Below the pieces are notes generated by a model. The model saw only the letters and a program-made list of their open reading frames with translations, made no database searches and was not told where the DNA came from. Made by a program: the position numbers and the translations under genes. A DNA stretch of 64,000 nucleotides from Rhypophila decipiens. Lineage: Eukaryota > Ascomycota > Sordariomycetes > Sordariales > Naviculisporaceae. Below, piece after piece: positions 42,002-53,413 of the stretch (position 1 is its first letter; every line of letters begins with the position of its first letter). The DNA is taken from assembly GCA_033297075.1 (NCBI GenBank), contig MU858209.1, forward strand, positions 1-64,000. The letters run 5' to 3'.

Positions 42002-45000
42002 ATGAACAACGCCAAATCACGCCCAGCACTGGGCCAGATCGCCCAGATCGGAACGCTGTATGATGCAACGACCGACTCTTTCGCCGGGTCCATCTTCCGG
42101 ACCTCAAAGCTCGCCGAAGACATCGTCGTCACCGCTGCGGCCTCGGCTGAGCCCTCGGTGCAAACCCTCACTAGTGATACCTACCAGGACAAGTTCAACC
42201 TTCTGGGCGTCTCCCCCGATCTCGGTGCCAGCATCATTGGCGGCCTGCTCAGTGACGCACCGGGGCAGCCCTCAGGCCAGTCCTCGTTGTCATATCTTTC
42301 CCGGCAACGCACCACCAATGCTGTTGCCCAGGCCTCTCTCGTCCACCGGCTGCTCACTGTCAAAGAGAGGGTAAACCGCCGCTCGAGCAACTTAGCGTCG
42401 AGTGTCGATGTGCATGGTCTACATGGCACTCGGGCTACCCATGTCGTGTTTGCCGTGGAATGGGGCGTCGAGACTGTCGTGCACATCAACCAAAGGCTTG
42501 ATGATGGCCAGACAAGCCAGGTTACCTCGGCTTTGGAGGTGCTCAAGAACAGTCTTGTCACCGCACCTTCTGCAGTTGGCCCCCAAACAGCGACCCGGGG
42601 ACCGATAACGGCTAGACTGGATATAGACGTCTTCAGCAATGTCCTCACCCATGCGGCCCATGTCGGCAGCGTCGAGGAAGCGCGAGATCTCCTCTGCCGC
42701 CAAATTCCCGAGACCCGCATGCAGGCGCAAATGGGCAAGGGCAATCCTGTCACTTACAAGCTGCTACCTATTTCAATCTTTATGGGATTCATTGGCGACG
42801 ACGACGACGACGACGGCGACTTTGAGTCTCTTCCAACCGGCGCCAATATTACGCAGGTCAGCCCGGACCATCTTGACAATTGTCGTACAATGTTCGAAGG
42901 TATGTGGGCCAAGTACCGGCGCATGATGGATTACTCCCAGTTCTTGACCGCCAATCGAGATTATGTTTCACCTGATCACACCCACGACATCCAAAGGCAA
43001 GCAGACGATCTAGAGAGGGCGATCAGCAGGGCCAAGATTGCTTACGGGCAGACTCTTCGGGGTGTCAGAACGGGGACTCTTCCATCATCCGCATTCCAGG
43101 ATCTACAGCAATCAATGCATGTGGCCGCAGCACCCAACTCGGACGGCGGAGATGAACAGCGCGAGAAGATCGAGTTTGTGGCTGCTGCAGTGAAGAGTGG
43201 CGCTGCGTATTTGGGCTACTATAGCAAGAGACGATTCGAGGACCTGGCCAGAGAGCAGCATCAAAGCAGTCCCCCGATCTTTGTCCTCTCGCTCAGCCAG
43301 TCGGCTCTGCAGCATGAGTCCTGGCCGGCCAATAAAGCCCTCTTCATCGAATTGTTGGGGACCGAATGCAAAGCCGGAGCTACTCTGGTCATTGAAGACT
43401 ATGATGCCTATGGTCAGGGCCTAGAGGCATCATATATCGCCGAGTACAGAAATGGGCTCGAGGTCACTCATGATTTGCTTGAACATCGCAAGTACCTCGC
43501 GGACAAGTGTTTCGCTCGATGCAACGACAGCCAGCTTGAAACACAGGATGTCCAGAAACCGGTCCGTCGGAGATTTATCAAGATTCCCTGCCCAGGGCCG
43601 CGATGCCAAGGCACGAGCGACCTCAACTGGATGTGTCCACGGTGCTTCCATCCACTCGAATACGGATATTCGGATAATTACATATACTGCGACTGCGGAC
43701 GTGGTCACTTCAAGAACTACACCTTCAAGTGCAGCAACGCATCCACCCACGGGCCCAACTACATCTCGTTTCGCGACAACGCCAGGTTCCAGAACTTGCT
43801 CCAAAGCCTCGCTTCATCGGACTACGTGAACATACTCATCCTGGGAGAGACTGGAGTTGGAAAGTCGACATTCATCAACGCCTTCATCAACTACCTGACC
43901 TTTGACACGCTCGACGATGCCATGAAGAGCGAGGAGCTGCAGTGGGTTATTCCCTGCTCGTTCCAAACCCAGGTCATGGACCGATCCAGACCGGACGGCA
44001 GGATCATTCAGCACAAGATCAAGGTAGGCGACCGAGATGACGAGCATGATGGCAGCAAGGGCGATTCTGCCACCCAACAGACGGCCGTGTATCCCATCAA
44101 CATTGGCTCCAAGACAATCCGGCTCATTGATACACCCGGTATTGGTGATACCCGGGGAGTGCAGTTTGACAAGAAGAACATGGCCGACATCTTGGCCACG
44201 CTCAACAGCTACGAGGAACTGCATGGCATTCTGATCCTCCTCAAATCCAACAGCGCCAGACTGACCATCACCTTTGAGTTCTGCGTCAAGGAGCTCCTGA
44301 CCCATCTGCATCGAAGTGCTGTCAACAACATCGCGTTTGGCTTTACCAACACTCGCATTTCCAACTACACGCCCGGAGGTAACTATCACTCCTGCCAAGA
44401 CCCATTACGATACTGACCGTATTTGACAGATACGTTTTCACCATTGTCCACTTTGCTTGCGAAGCAGTCCGATGTTCAGCTGTCGCTGACCATGCAAACT
44501 TCGTACTGCTTCGACTCGGAGAGCTTCAGGTATCTGGCAGCCAATAAACAGGGCATCTTGTAAGCACAAACATGCAGCTCGTTCTGTTCCCAACAGGATG
44601 GCAATGCCAACTAAATTTTGCCTTTCCAGCATGGAGAACGAGGAAGACTTCCGGCGGTCGTGGAAGCATTCGCGCGACGAATCGAGACGCCTCATCGAGT
44701 ACTTTCAGACCCGACCGCCGCACTCGGTTACCAACACCATCAGCTTGAACGGCACTCGTCAGCTCATCCTGGAGTTGACCAAGCCCCTGGCAGACATCTC
44801 GCAGCTGATCCGGAAGAACATTGCCATGTGCCAAGACCGTGAGCGCGAACTGGCCGACTCGCGCCTGACGGGAGATGCTTTGCGCAAGAAGCTCCAGTTC
44901 GAGCGCATCGAGCTGCGCAAGAAGGACCTCAGCATGCCTCGCACCGTCTGCACCAACCGGAACTGCATCGAGCAAAAGGACGACGGAACCGGCAACCGTG

Positions 45001-46271
45001 TGGTTCAGTATACTTCACACTGCCACGCGCAGTGCTACCTGTCAGACATTGCCGCAGAGGTAGTCGCCTTCCCAGGGCTAATCCACTGCTGGGCCTTCAA
45101 CGGCGCGGATCACTGCCGGGTCTGTTCGCACAGCTGGCGCGAACACCTGCACATCCTGTACGAGTTTGAAGAGTACATGGCAACAGTGACTGACTCGCGC
45201 ATCGAAGAAGACCTGGCAGCCAACGCTACCGACTCGGAGCTCCGACAGAAGGGCCTCCTCGAAGCTCAACAGCTGATCCGCGAGTACGAGTACGAACATT
45301 CACAAGTCCAGGGCGCCGCGGCAGAATTCGGCCTCTACCTAAAGAAGAACAGCATCACGGCATACAACGACGTGACAATTGATTACCTCGACATGCTGAT
45401 CAACCAGGAGAAGGAAAAGATTGAAGTAGGCGGCGGCAGGGAGCGTCTGGACGGGCTACTCCAGGACCGGATCCAGCACGAAGAGCTGGTCGCGGCCCTG
45501 ACCGCGGGCATGAGCCACTCTCCTGGCTCAAGCGCAGGATCGTACCAAGTCCTGGACGAGGCTGGGGTCGATGCCGTGGTCAGGAAGCTTTACGGGCTGA
45601 AGCACTTTGGTGCTTCGCTCAAGACTGTACAGATGACCATCTCCCAGGCCCACGCGGCTACTTACCGCGAACGGCCATATCGAGTGGGCAGTCACAAGTA
45701 TGGGAGACCATCTGTGCGGCGACACCATACTGGCCACGGAGGAGGCGGTGGAGGTAGCTCGCTCACTAGCGGGATCGGAACCCTCTTGTCATCCTTTTCC
45801 TCCATGGTTGGGTTTTCAGGCGCATCATCATCTGCCTCTAGTTCAAAAGGCTACCATGCCTACGGTGGTTCAAGCAGTGGCGGCGGAGGTGGAGGAAGTG
45901 TTCGTGGCAAGTCCCACGGCAAAAAGCCTGACCCGACAGGGCCTTGGGACACGGCTGCGGCGGCTGCATCCGCCGCCGCAGCAGGTTGGAATTCCGTACC
46001 ATCTGCATACCCACGAACTGCCAGCTCTGCTGCGCGGTCGATGGGGCCGTCGTCTCGGCCCGTCTCGATCATTCATGTAGAGCCGCCGCAGGGATATAAC
46101 TCTGGTGGGGGGGTTACGAGAAGACAGTCAACCAGAAGTCTTCTGAATCCTGCACCGCCGCAGGACCCTCCGCCCCCGTATGGTGTGCATGGTGTGAATG
46201 ATGGATTGACCGATGCCGGTGAGAGTTGGAGTCACCTTGATGACTCTCCTCCTAATCGTTTGTGGAGATGA
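42002..46271 (+). CDS. giant GTPase: SNTX/MACPF-like N-terminus, zinc-ribbon-like module, AIG1-like GTPase, Gly/Ser tail
   Basis: Three exons (42002-44378, 44430-44559, 44630-46271) give 1,382 codons; both introns lie after the GTPase core. Residues about 1-260 begin ALGQIAQIGTLYDATTDSF and later have ATHVVFAVEWG, the pattern of the N-terminal (MACPF/CDC-related) domain of stonustoxin-type and vertebrate immune-type large proteins. A helical/thioredoxin-like region follows (about 300-500). Next is a Cys cluster (CPGPRCQG, MCPRCFHPL, YIYCDCGRG), probably a zinc ribbon. A P-loop GTPase comes after it: GETGVGKSTFIN (G1, about 613) and DTPGIGDTRG (G3, about 709), closest to AIG1/IMAP and septin-like GTPases. 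A helical region, a second Cys/His cluster (about 950-1010) and a low-complexity Gly/Ser/His tail complete it. No signal peptide: intracellular. Function is unproven; a role in recognition or membrane attack on damaged or non-self targets is inference. Confidence 0.8.
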
Positions 46272-46399
46272 AGCGCAAATCCATTCCAGGTGGTAATTTA
46301 ATAATTTGAGTTGGGGATTCGGATAGTACTGCAACGGTGACAGGAAATGTATTTAGATTGAACAGGGGGTGTGATACACCTGTACCAGTACTTTCGTTT

Positions 46400-46792
46400 C
46401 CAGGCGCTAGTCAAGGCATTTATTCCAGCCCAGCCAGGGCATATATTATAGCCATTCATAGTATCCTTTCTAGCCAGTTAGGGCATTTACTTTAGTTGTC
46501 TCTGACCTTTATTCTAGCCATCTAGGGCATTTATTCCAGATAGTAAAGGCCTTTTTACCAGCTTATAAAGGCATTTATTACTAGCTAGTCTAGGTATATA
46601 TCCTAGACCATTAATGCATATATTCTAGCCAATAAATACCCTCTTTTCCGGCTATAAAGGCATTTAACCTACCCAGTCAAGGCATTTATTACAGTTAATA
46701 GAGGCATATATTCCTACTTATCGACCGCATCTATTCTAGCCCATGAGGGCGTCCAGTCCTTTCCAGTACTAAGGGTATATATTCTAGCCTAG
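46400..46792 (+). repeat. degenerate ~21-bp minisatellite, locus C
   Basis: The largest array: about 18 diverged units based on AGTCAAGGCATTTATTCTAGCC, e.g. AGTCAAGGCATTTATTCCAGCC, AGGGCATTTATTCCAGA and ATTAATGCATATATTCTAGCC. It starts about 130 bp after the SNTX-GTPase stop and ends about 55 bp before the 3' end of the convergent GIY-YIG-like gene. Confidence 0.85.
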
Positions 46793-46849
46793 TTAAACAG
46801 TTTGAACTCTAGATTAAATATAGGGCTACCAGAAACCAATAGGTCCTGG

Positions 46850-48195
46850 TCAGTCTTTAGAGTAAAGAGTAATCTTATCAGTTCTTGTCCAAAAACTGGA
46901 CAGATCTCGAAAACCAAGACTACCCTGATTGATCTTGATCGCACTGGCCATGGGGCGATAGACCCTTGTTGCATTACGGGTTGTCCGTGGATCTAGCGGT
47001 GGTTCCACAATCGACATGATCATCTTGGTTACCTGGTATGTAAGACCCAAGCGCAAACTGGTGCGTTGGATCCAGGAAAGGTTTCCAGCCATCAAGAAAT
47101 CCAATCGCCTGGGGTGTCTTGGCATCCGCTGCTTTAGATACTGGCGCTGGTAGTCTCCGAGTTTGAAGAAGGACTCGGAAGACCCGGGTTGACCAGTTGC
47201 TGTCCAGTTGCAGTAGGATCCGAGCAGAAGTATCATTGTCTGCTCGGCGACAACAAGGGCTTCTGGTGCATAAGCACCTCGGAGATTTGAGGCCGATTGC
47301 ACGAGAATCAAGCTTGTTGCGAGGTCGAGGTTTGATCTTTTGGCAAGATCGTAATGGCTGCGCCTTCTGGTATCCCGCACCACATGTTTGCGCATGGCTT
47401 GGGCGTGACGGGAAAACCTCGTCTGGGGCTGAGTCTCGGAGGACCCGACGTAGCCCGCGGTCTCGTTGACCTCATTGCCGATTGTGTTCCGATAAACTCG
47501 GAAATAGATTACCGAGTACCCATCGGACGGCCATCCATTTGGATTCTGCAGAGTCCCCGGGCGCACTTTGGGGCTGTAGTTGACAAAGTCCATGATCTCG
47601 GGGAGGTAGTTGTTGGTGAACACGGTCAATGGTAGGCTTGAACAGCCCGTCATCGAAAATCCAGGCGAATCTCAATCTCTGACCACCAAGAAGTTCCAAC
47701 TCTGCACGCTGAACCCGCTGTGGGCTTGGAGCTGATTCGGAGATGCGTTGCACCAAGCCAGATCCCTGGCGGGTCTCATCTGTGCTTGAATCTCCCTTGC
47801 GCGCGCAATCTTCTCGGCCAACGTTCGATGAGCTTGGCCAAACAGAACTCGTGCTGCTGGGATGTAGACTGTTAAATGGTTAGCACGGAGATGTCAGATG
47901 CTGGCAGTGAGTGGAACACACCTAGGAACGACACGTTATTTCTCCAAAACTGGCCGACGATCCAGCGTTGGCCGTTTTGGATTCCCTTGTCCATCACCAT
48001 AAACCCTTGCTCGCCTGGTTGCAGGGCGGTTGTATCGCAGCTGTCCGAATCTTCATCCTTACAACTGCGTGGGATCGTATTCGCCGGCCAGTGTTGATAT
48101 CGATGCCTGTGGGCAATCTTCACCTCGATAGCGATCTTGCGTACCGCCGAACCGCTGGGGCTGGACACCGACGCGTTCACTGCTGGTGGCCCCAT
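46850..48195 (-). pseudogene. GIY-YIG-like nuclease-fold gene, frameshifted
   Basis: Minus strand. Exon 1 (48195-47922) starts MGPPAVNASVSS and includes WIVGQFWRNNVSFL. A 53-bp intron (GTGTGT..GCTAACC..AACAG) leads to VYIPAARVLFGQAHRTLAEKIARARE. The frame then breaks: the conserved-looking AELELLGGQRLRFAWIFDDG lies in a second frame (47756-47640), and the rest (TVFTNNYLPEIMDFVNYSP to 46850) returns to the first. That last part has VIYFRVYRN, GYVGSS, an Arg and His pair (RFSRHAQ) and AEQTMILLL, spaced as in GIY-YIG domains (Tyr, YxG, Arg, Glu). Two compensating indels argue for a pseudogene or assembly errors; an unseen intron is the alternative. It is convergent with the SNTX-GTPase. Confidence 0.55.
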
Positions 48196-48641
48196 GGTAT
48201 AGAGGTCGCGGTGTGAGTTGTTGCTGTTGTTGGGAAGATGTATGACTGATGAAATGGGTGAAGGAATCTGGTAGGCGATGGTTGAAGAGGGTTCGAAGAC
48301 GAGGCGAGAGGTAGAGAGTCTGGGGGGGGGGGGGGGGCGGTGAATTGGTGGTGGGGGGAGGGGACCTTCGGGTAGCCTGTAGGACGGCCCAAAGATTAGA
48401 CGAGGCTGAATATCAGATGAAAGGCGAAGTTCCACTTTTTGCTGCCCCTCCCTCAGGCACTTGTCGCGAAGCTGCAAGCTTGAAAATCTGCTTCCTACAA
48501 CCTCTTCTGTCCACTGCTTTCACCCGCTATCTCTCCTTCCCGTCGCGATCGACGCGCACTTAAGCCGTCTCTTTCTCGACATCCATCAAAGCGGCAGCAT
48601 CCATCAAAGCGGCAATTTTCGCACCCGTACGCACTCTCGAA
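48196..48641. promoter_or_regulatory. divergent promoter between the GIY-YIG-like gene and a small gene
   Basis: 446 bp holding the G16 run and a near-perfect tandem repeat, CCATCAAAGCGGCA twice (about 48582-48614), just upstream of the plus-strand ATG. Confidence 0.45.
48322..48337 (+). repeat. G16 homopolymer
   Basis: Sixteen consecutive G residues about 130 bp upstream of the start of the GIY-YIG-like gene. It can form a G-quadruplex and is a likely site of length error. Confidence 0.95.
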
Positions 48642-49217
48642 ATGGCAGACCCTCAGGCCCCAAGATTGATCAGCAAGGTCGAGCAGCTGATGGGTTCTGA
48701 CCTGTCAATAGCAGACGACCTGATCAAGGAATTGGCTGTGAAGATGAAGTACAACCTAGTCTGGACGCCCGAAACTGTTCCCAGCGAGAGAAACGCCTTC
48801 TGGCACCAGGTGTTCTATCGGTGGGGCACCGTGTCGGGACCTGGTCAACTTCCACAACTGCAGGCCCGAGATAGACGGTCATCTACTCTTGTTGGGCAAC
48901 TCAGCCAAACATTGCCGCAGACCCCAAAGAAGCCGCGAAAGGTAGTTGGCGGCCACAGCCGGGCACCGTCCGAGGCATCCAGAAAGGCCCGCCAGCATTT
49001 TGCGGACGTGTTCCTCAAGCCGTCGGTAAACATCGACACAGATACAGTCAGCTTCATATGGTCTGACTCGATTGGTGGAATCATCAACCCCCAGTTCGTA
49101 ACTCTCCATACGTGCACCGAGGTACTAGCCCGTACTGCCGAGATCTTGAGGGCGATACAGGAGGATATAAGCCGAGTCCCTTCTGCTCGTCGCTGGCTCC
49201 CAGAGCACAAAGCTTGA
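48642..49217 (+). CDS. hypothetical protein, 191 residues
   Basis: Single exon. It starts with an amphipathic helical region (about 1-45: LISKVEQLMGSDLSIADDLI), then a Trp-containing segment (NAFWHQVFYRWG). A basic, Pro/Lys-rich stretch (TPKKPRKVVGGHSR) could be a nuclear localisation signal. The C-terminal part is more ordered, with TVSFIWSDSIGG, NPQFVTLHTC and a final helix. No signal peptide, membrane span or known motif. It is divergent from the broken GIY-YIG-like gene and may be functionally tied to it, but nothing in the sequence proves that. The codon pattern and start context look real. Confidence 0.55.
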   Translation: MADPQAPRLISKVEQLMGSDLSIADDLIKELAVKMKYNLVWTPETVPSERNAFWHQVFYRWGTVSGPGQLPQLQARDRRSSTLVGQLSQTLPQTPKKPRKVVGGHSRAPSEASRKARQHFADVFLKPSVNIDTDTVSFIWSDSIGGIINPQFVTLHTCTEVLARTAEILRAIQEDISRVPSARRWLPEHKA

Positions 49218-50001
49218 GGATACCACAGGAGGGTGTTAGCGAAATCAGTTATGCATGTCGCTAGTCTTACTGAATGTAAGTTTCTTACCTCGAGCGCTTG
49301 GTTGAGAGTGTGAGCCATTAACTAATTTGTAACTTTAGGCTGAGATCTGCTTTCGGTTCGGTTTCTAGGCTTTGGAGGTATAAGAAGTGAGAACCTAGGC
49401 CTTTGTAGGGGAATGGGATGGCGTTGATATTGATATTGCCTTGGGGGCGTTTCTTTTTCTTTCCTAGTTCGTTTATATTTTAGAGGAAGTTCTGTACTCC
49501 CTGCCCTCGTTACGCCTTCCAAAACCACAGAAGGTTATTGGCGAGGCAATGTTCTCTAGCTCCAGACAAGCGAAACTCTTCAGAGAAGATATCCAAACGC
49601 TTAAATCGTGATTCCCATGCCAGCTCAAACTGTCAATACAGAGGAATTTCATCTTGCCAGGGGATGAGCGGACCGGCGGCTCAAAAGTACAGCTGTCGAG
49701 CTCGTCCGTCACGCACGAGCAGGAGGCACTCAGAAAAGGCGGGGCGACAGGGGCCAGGGAAATATAAATATCAGACCATCGATGTGCAATAATTATTTCT
49801 TTTGTTTTGATTCTTCGGCTTTCCCAAATATCACACATTCACACCATCACAAATAAGCTGCCTAACCTCGCCTTCGGGCCAAAAACAAGCACATAAACAC
49901 ACATACATACACAAGAGACACGCGCCCTCTCCCTCACCCTCACACTCTCTCGACTGCGAGCCTCGGCAGCACTCTCCGCCGCCGTTCGGTCCCCGAAAAA
50001 C
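49218..50001. other. intergenic and promoter of the small coiled-coil gene
   Basis: No gene seen. The segment before the TATA box is rich in CACA/ACAC and CTC repeats (about 49880-49960). Confidence 0.4.
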
Positions 50002-50008
50002 TATAAAG
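50002..50008 (+). promoter_or_regulatory. TATA box (TATAAAG)
   Basis: Followed about 60 bp later by GTAAGT (50069) and later by CAG at about 50265, a plausible 5'-UTR intron of the next gene. Confidence 0.5.
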
Positions 50009-50274
50009 ACTTTTGGTGTATTGGCAGCCTTGTGCTTTTGGACTTGTCGTGTTTTCTCCGCGCCTCTGGTAAGTATTTCAACCTATATTCTTTTTCTCTT
50101 CATCATTCGTCACGATCGTTTTAGTGGATGGAATAAATCATCCTCTATCACTGCAAATTTCATCAAGGCTGTTTCCGCATTGCCGTTGCCTGACCTGAGA
50201 GTGATTTCATTCTTTCGTTCATCAGCCTTGAATTGATCAACTTCAGTTTCATTCTTTTCGCCAGCAGCTAACAC

Positions 50275-50658
50275 ATGTTTCACCAAGACAGAAGAATCAC
50301 AATGTCTTCCGGTCGCCGCAGCACCGGCGAGTGTGGCTGGTGCAGGGAGAATTCCTTGCCCCGCCACATGAGCCGGAACCACCCCCGCTCCCGGTGCCCT
50401 CACCGCCGGGCGTCAATGGAGCTCGCTCGGTCGGAGCAGAGACGGTGGTTTGTGGAGGAGGAAGTCGCCCGCGGGGTGGCCGAAACAGAAGCCCGCCGTC
50501 TCGATGCGGAAGCTCGTGCCGCCGAGGCCGAGGCAGACGCCCGCGCCATCTACGGCGTCATGTGTGCCCTCGAGGCTGAGAACCTGCGCCTCAAGGCGCA
50601 ACTCGCTGCCCTGGCAGCTCAGAAGGAGGAGGAGGAGGTTCCCGGCCAAGGCCGTTGA
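50275..50658 (+). CDS. small coiled-coil protein with CxxC..HxxxxH-type head
   Basis: 127 codons from the first ATG, or 118 from the second (50302). A Cys/His pattern near the N-terminus (GECGWCRENSLPRHMSRNH) resembles a small zinc-binding finger. From about residue 50 onwards the chain is Ala/Glu/Arg-rich and predicted to be one long coiled coil (EEEVARGVAETEARRLDAEA and beyond). No localisation signal. The 5' leader appears to contain an intron (50069 to about 50267) and a TATA box, which supports transcription. Function unknown; a scaffold or dimerising regulator is possible. Confidence 0.6.
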   Translation: MFHQDRRITMSSGRRSTGECGWCRENSLPRHMSRNHPRSRCPHRRASMELARSEQRRWFVEEEVARGVAETEARRLDAEARAAEAEADARAIYGVMCALEAENLRLKAQLAALAAQKEEEEVPGQGR

Positions 50659-51169
50659 AATTGTGTGTTGACCAGCTGGGTTTTGGGGGGAGGGTTTACG
50701 TTTGGTGTTGGCTGGGGCTGTTGGGTCTGGGACGGTACTCGGAGACGAGTTTTAAGTTTTTTTCTTTGTGAATACCAGTCCGTTGTTGCTTGAAGAGCTC
50801 ATTTCTCGATGCCTGCCTTTGCTTCATGCTTCCTCTTGACTTTGATTTTGCCCTCCATTTCTTCTTTCATCAATGACAGCTTTCGGTCATGGTTTTGAGT
50901 TGACTACAGGAAAACTGTAGTCAAAATCGGTAGTACTTGCTTGGGAACATTTGGTTTAACGAGGTCTGCTGCTGGCGTTGCTACCTCATGGTAAGTCGGA
51001 GATATCGGAGATAAGAATGGCGCCATTTGCCGCACATCGTCTTCAAGTGAGGAACCCCGCGCATCCAAGATCAACAACGAACTTTGTTTTGACAATTAAG
51101 TGTCCGAAGAGTCTCGAAAGACCTTGCCGCAAAGAAATCCACATCGACGTCGACACCTATCCTAAAATC
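50659..51169. other. intergenic, promoter of the dienelactone hydrolase gene
   Basis: No gene seen. Includes a short palindromic pair, ACTACAGGAAAACTGTAGT (about 50904-50922). Confidence 0.4.
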
Positions 51170-52068
51170 ATGTCCAGTCAGGAATATCTCGCCCAACCTC
51201 CGGGTCCATGCTGTGCCACTGGTCACATTCACACCGGGGTACCCAGGGGCAGGATAGAGCCTGTAATCGACATACCAACTTACATCGCAACGCCCGAACA
51301 TCCAAACGCGAACATTGTTCTGTATTTGCCAGATGTGTGGGGGATTTCGAACAATGCATCTCTCCTCGCTGATGCATTTGCTGATGCTGGGTACCAAACG
51401 CTGATAATGGATTACTTCCTAGGGGTTTGTACCTTGTCCTCAGGCATGAAGCATATGGCTAACACAACGAGCTCACAGGACGACATGTCGGTATACCGCA
51501 AAACCAAAGACCAGCCTCTCCCGGCCTCATTCGACCAAGCAGCCTGGCGAACCAGACACGCAGCCTTTGCGAACGAGAACGTTTCGAAATGGACATCAGC
51601 CGTCGCTTCGCAGTTCGGAACCCCCAAGACTCGATACGCTGTAGTCGGGTACTGTTTCGGCGCACCTTATGCTTGCAATCTTCTCGCCACCGATATGGTT
51701 TCTGCTGGGGCATTTGCTCACCCCACGCTGCTGAAAGAAGAGCATTTCACTTCCCCGAAGCAGCCCCTCTTGCTCTCCTGCGCAGAGAATGATCATGCCT
51801 TTCCCACCGAGGCAAGGAACAAAGCGCTGGATATTCTGCAGAGAGCGGGGAAGAGATACCATCTCCAGGTGTTTCAGGGCGTGGCTCATGGGTTTGCGAC
51901 ACGCGCTGATCTTGATGATCCGTATCAGAGTATGTAAACAGATAACCTGACTCTTGTTCTCTCACGGAGGGTTAAGCACTGACTAGCTCTCGGAGTCTTT
52001 TAGTATGGTGCAAGGAACAAAGCATTCGTGCGATCATTGAATGGTTTAATCTATGGCTCAAATCATAA
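51170..52068 (+). CDS. dienelactone hydrolase family protein
   Basis: Three exons (51170-51424, 51479-51929, 52004-52068) give 256 codons. The first intron (GTTTGT..GGCTAAC..CACAG) is 54 bp, in frame and without a stop, but removing it restores the compact DYFLGDDMSVY seen in the family. The last exon supplies the usual C-terminal helix (AIIEWFNLWLKS). The alpha/beta-hydrolase triad is visible: Cys in GYCFGAPYAC (about 144), Asp in ENDHAF (about 190) and His in GVAHGF (about 222). Such enzymes open lactone rings, classically in aromatic degradation (beta-ketoadipate-type routes); fungal paralogues act on varied small esters. The ATG at 51170 matches the usual family start (MSSQEYLAQPPGPCC). 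Probably cytosolic. Confidence 0.9.
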
Positions 52069-53413
52069 CTCGGATGGCTTATTATACATGGAGTCCTGGC
52101 AACTCTATATTAGCTAACGCGATCTCCTCCTCTACGTACCTGGGTGAATAGTCGATTCAGAGAGTATTCTTGCATTTGTATCACTTCTCTTCTAGTCTTT
52201 TATCTCCTACTATCTATACAATATTATCCCCGCTAGGTTTATATCCAGCGATGAATCCAAATATTTGGTGTTACTAGACTTAAACCCTACGGCAAGTAGC
52301 CCTGTGCTTGGTTTAAACGGCTGCAGTGATCGCAGGGGGTGGTCTGCTTGGTGCCCGTAACCTGCATAAGCAGGGCCTCGGCCGGTGTTGGTCTGATGAT
52401 TTCGGCCTCAGTCTTCAACACTATGGGGACGTTCAGTTGTGAAGTCGTCCTCCTCCATGGTCAACATATTTGCCGTTTTCTTGCCCTCATAATCCTTGAG
52501 GAGATTGTGGACTTGGGCCAGGTTCAATGACTTTGGCTTTTTAGCCTGTTTCGATGGTCGGCTTGGCTTTGGGGGAAGATTTGGGCTCTGCGGTCTGTCT
52601 GGGCTTTGCGGTCTACTTGCTCGGTGCGGTCATCGACACTCTGTTGCCTTTTATCAAGGGATGCTCTCTTTTCCAGGTAACCGGGATCTTCTTCCTCTAT
52701 TGTCTCAGCCCCGCCTGCGATTGCTTGGATCTTCGTCAGCGCCCATTGAACGTCTAAGACCAGCTTCATTTCCTTCTAGTGATTTTCCTTGACGTGGAGA
52801 TAGATATCCCCTGTTCTTAGTCTCTGTTTGACCGAATGAACGCTACTCTTGGGGGATCGTCGTTCGGGCTTCCCCAGTTACCGTTAAAGAGGCGTAAGTA
52901 TGAATCCTTGGTGCGGTCACGGTAGTGCCGGCAGGCCTGTTCGAGTCAGCGAAGGCGATTGCCGAGTGAAGGGCAGACGAGCTGCTCGATGGGACCGAGG
53001 TTGCCAGACACTTGCTTTTGATGGTGGCCGCAATTTTGTATTAGTATATCCTATGGGGAATATTGGGAACTGTACCAACCGCTTGCCATCTTCCATTTGG
53101 GTGACTAAGTTATCTTGTTTAGGTGTGCTCTGGAGTGGGCCAATATGGACATGGCTCTGAATGACTACGAACCAGTTTTGGACGTAATGATTTTCTCTCT
53201 AGAAGGATTAGAGACGTGGTTTAGCCTGATAAAGACGGATAAAGAGCTATCGACGTCTAAAAGCTAAAGTGGAAATAGTTATAAAGTAAGGCCAACGTAA
53301 CGAAGAACAAATGTGGTTTATACCTCTAATGATTTCAGATAATCTATATCTCTATAAGAATCCGTGTCTAACCCCTTTACTCAGTGCCTCACTCTGGCCC
53401 GGATAATAATAAA
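52069..53413. other. intergenic, possible relic
   Basis: 1.3 kb. A minus-strand frame at 52524-52769 encodes a short charged helical peptide (YLEKRASLDKRQQSVDD) but lacks a credible start and partner exons. It may be the remains of a gene or transposon. Confidence 0.35.

Noticed and set aside
46400..46792. CRISPR-like array
   Set aside because: Units are diverged and tandem without unique spacers, and the organism is a eukaryote. It is a minisatellite.
52339..53160. Several open frames between the hydrolase and GH16 genes
   Set aside because: Weak helical peptide only; no start, no splice structure and no recognised domain.
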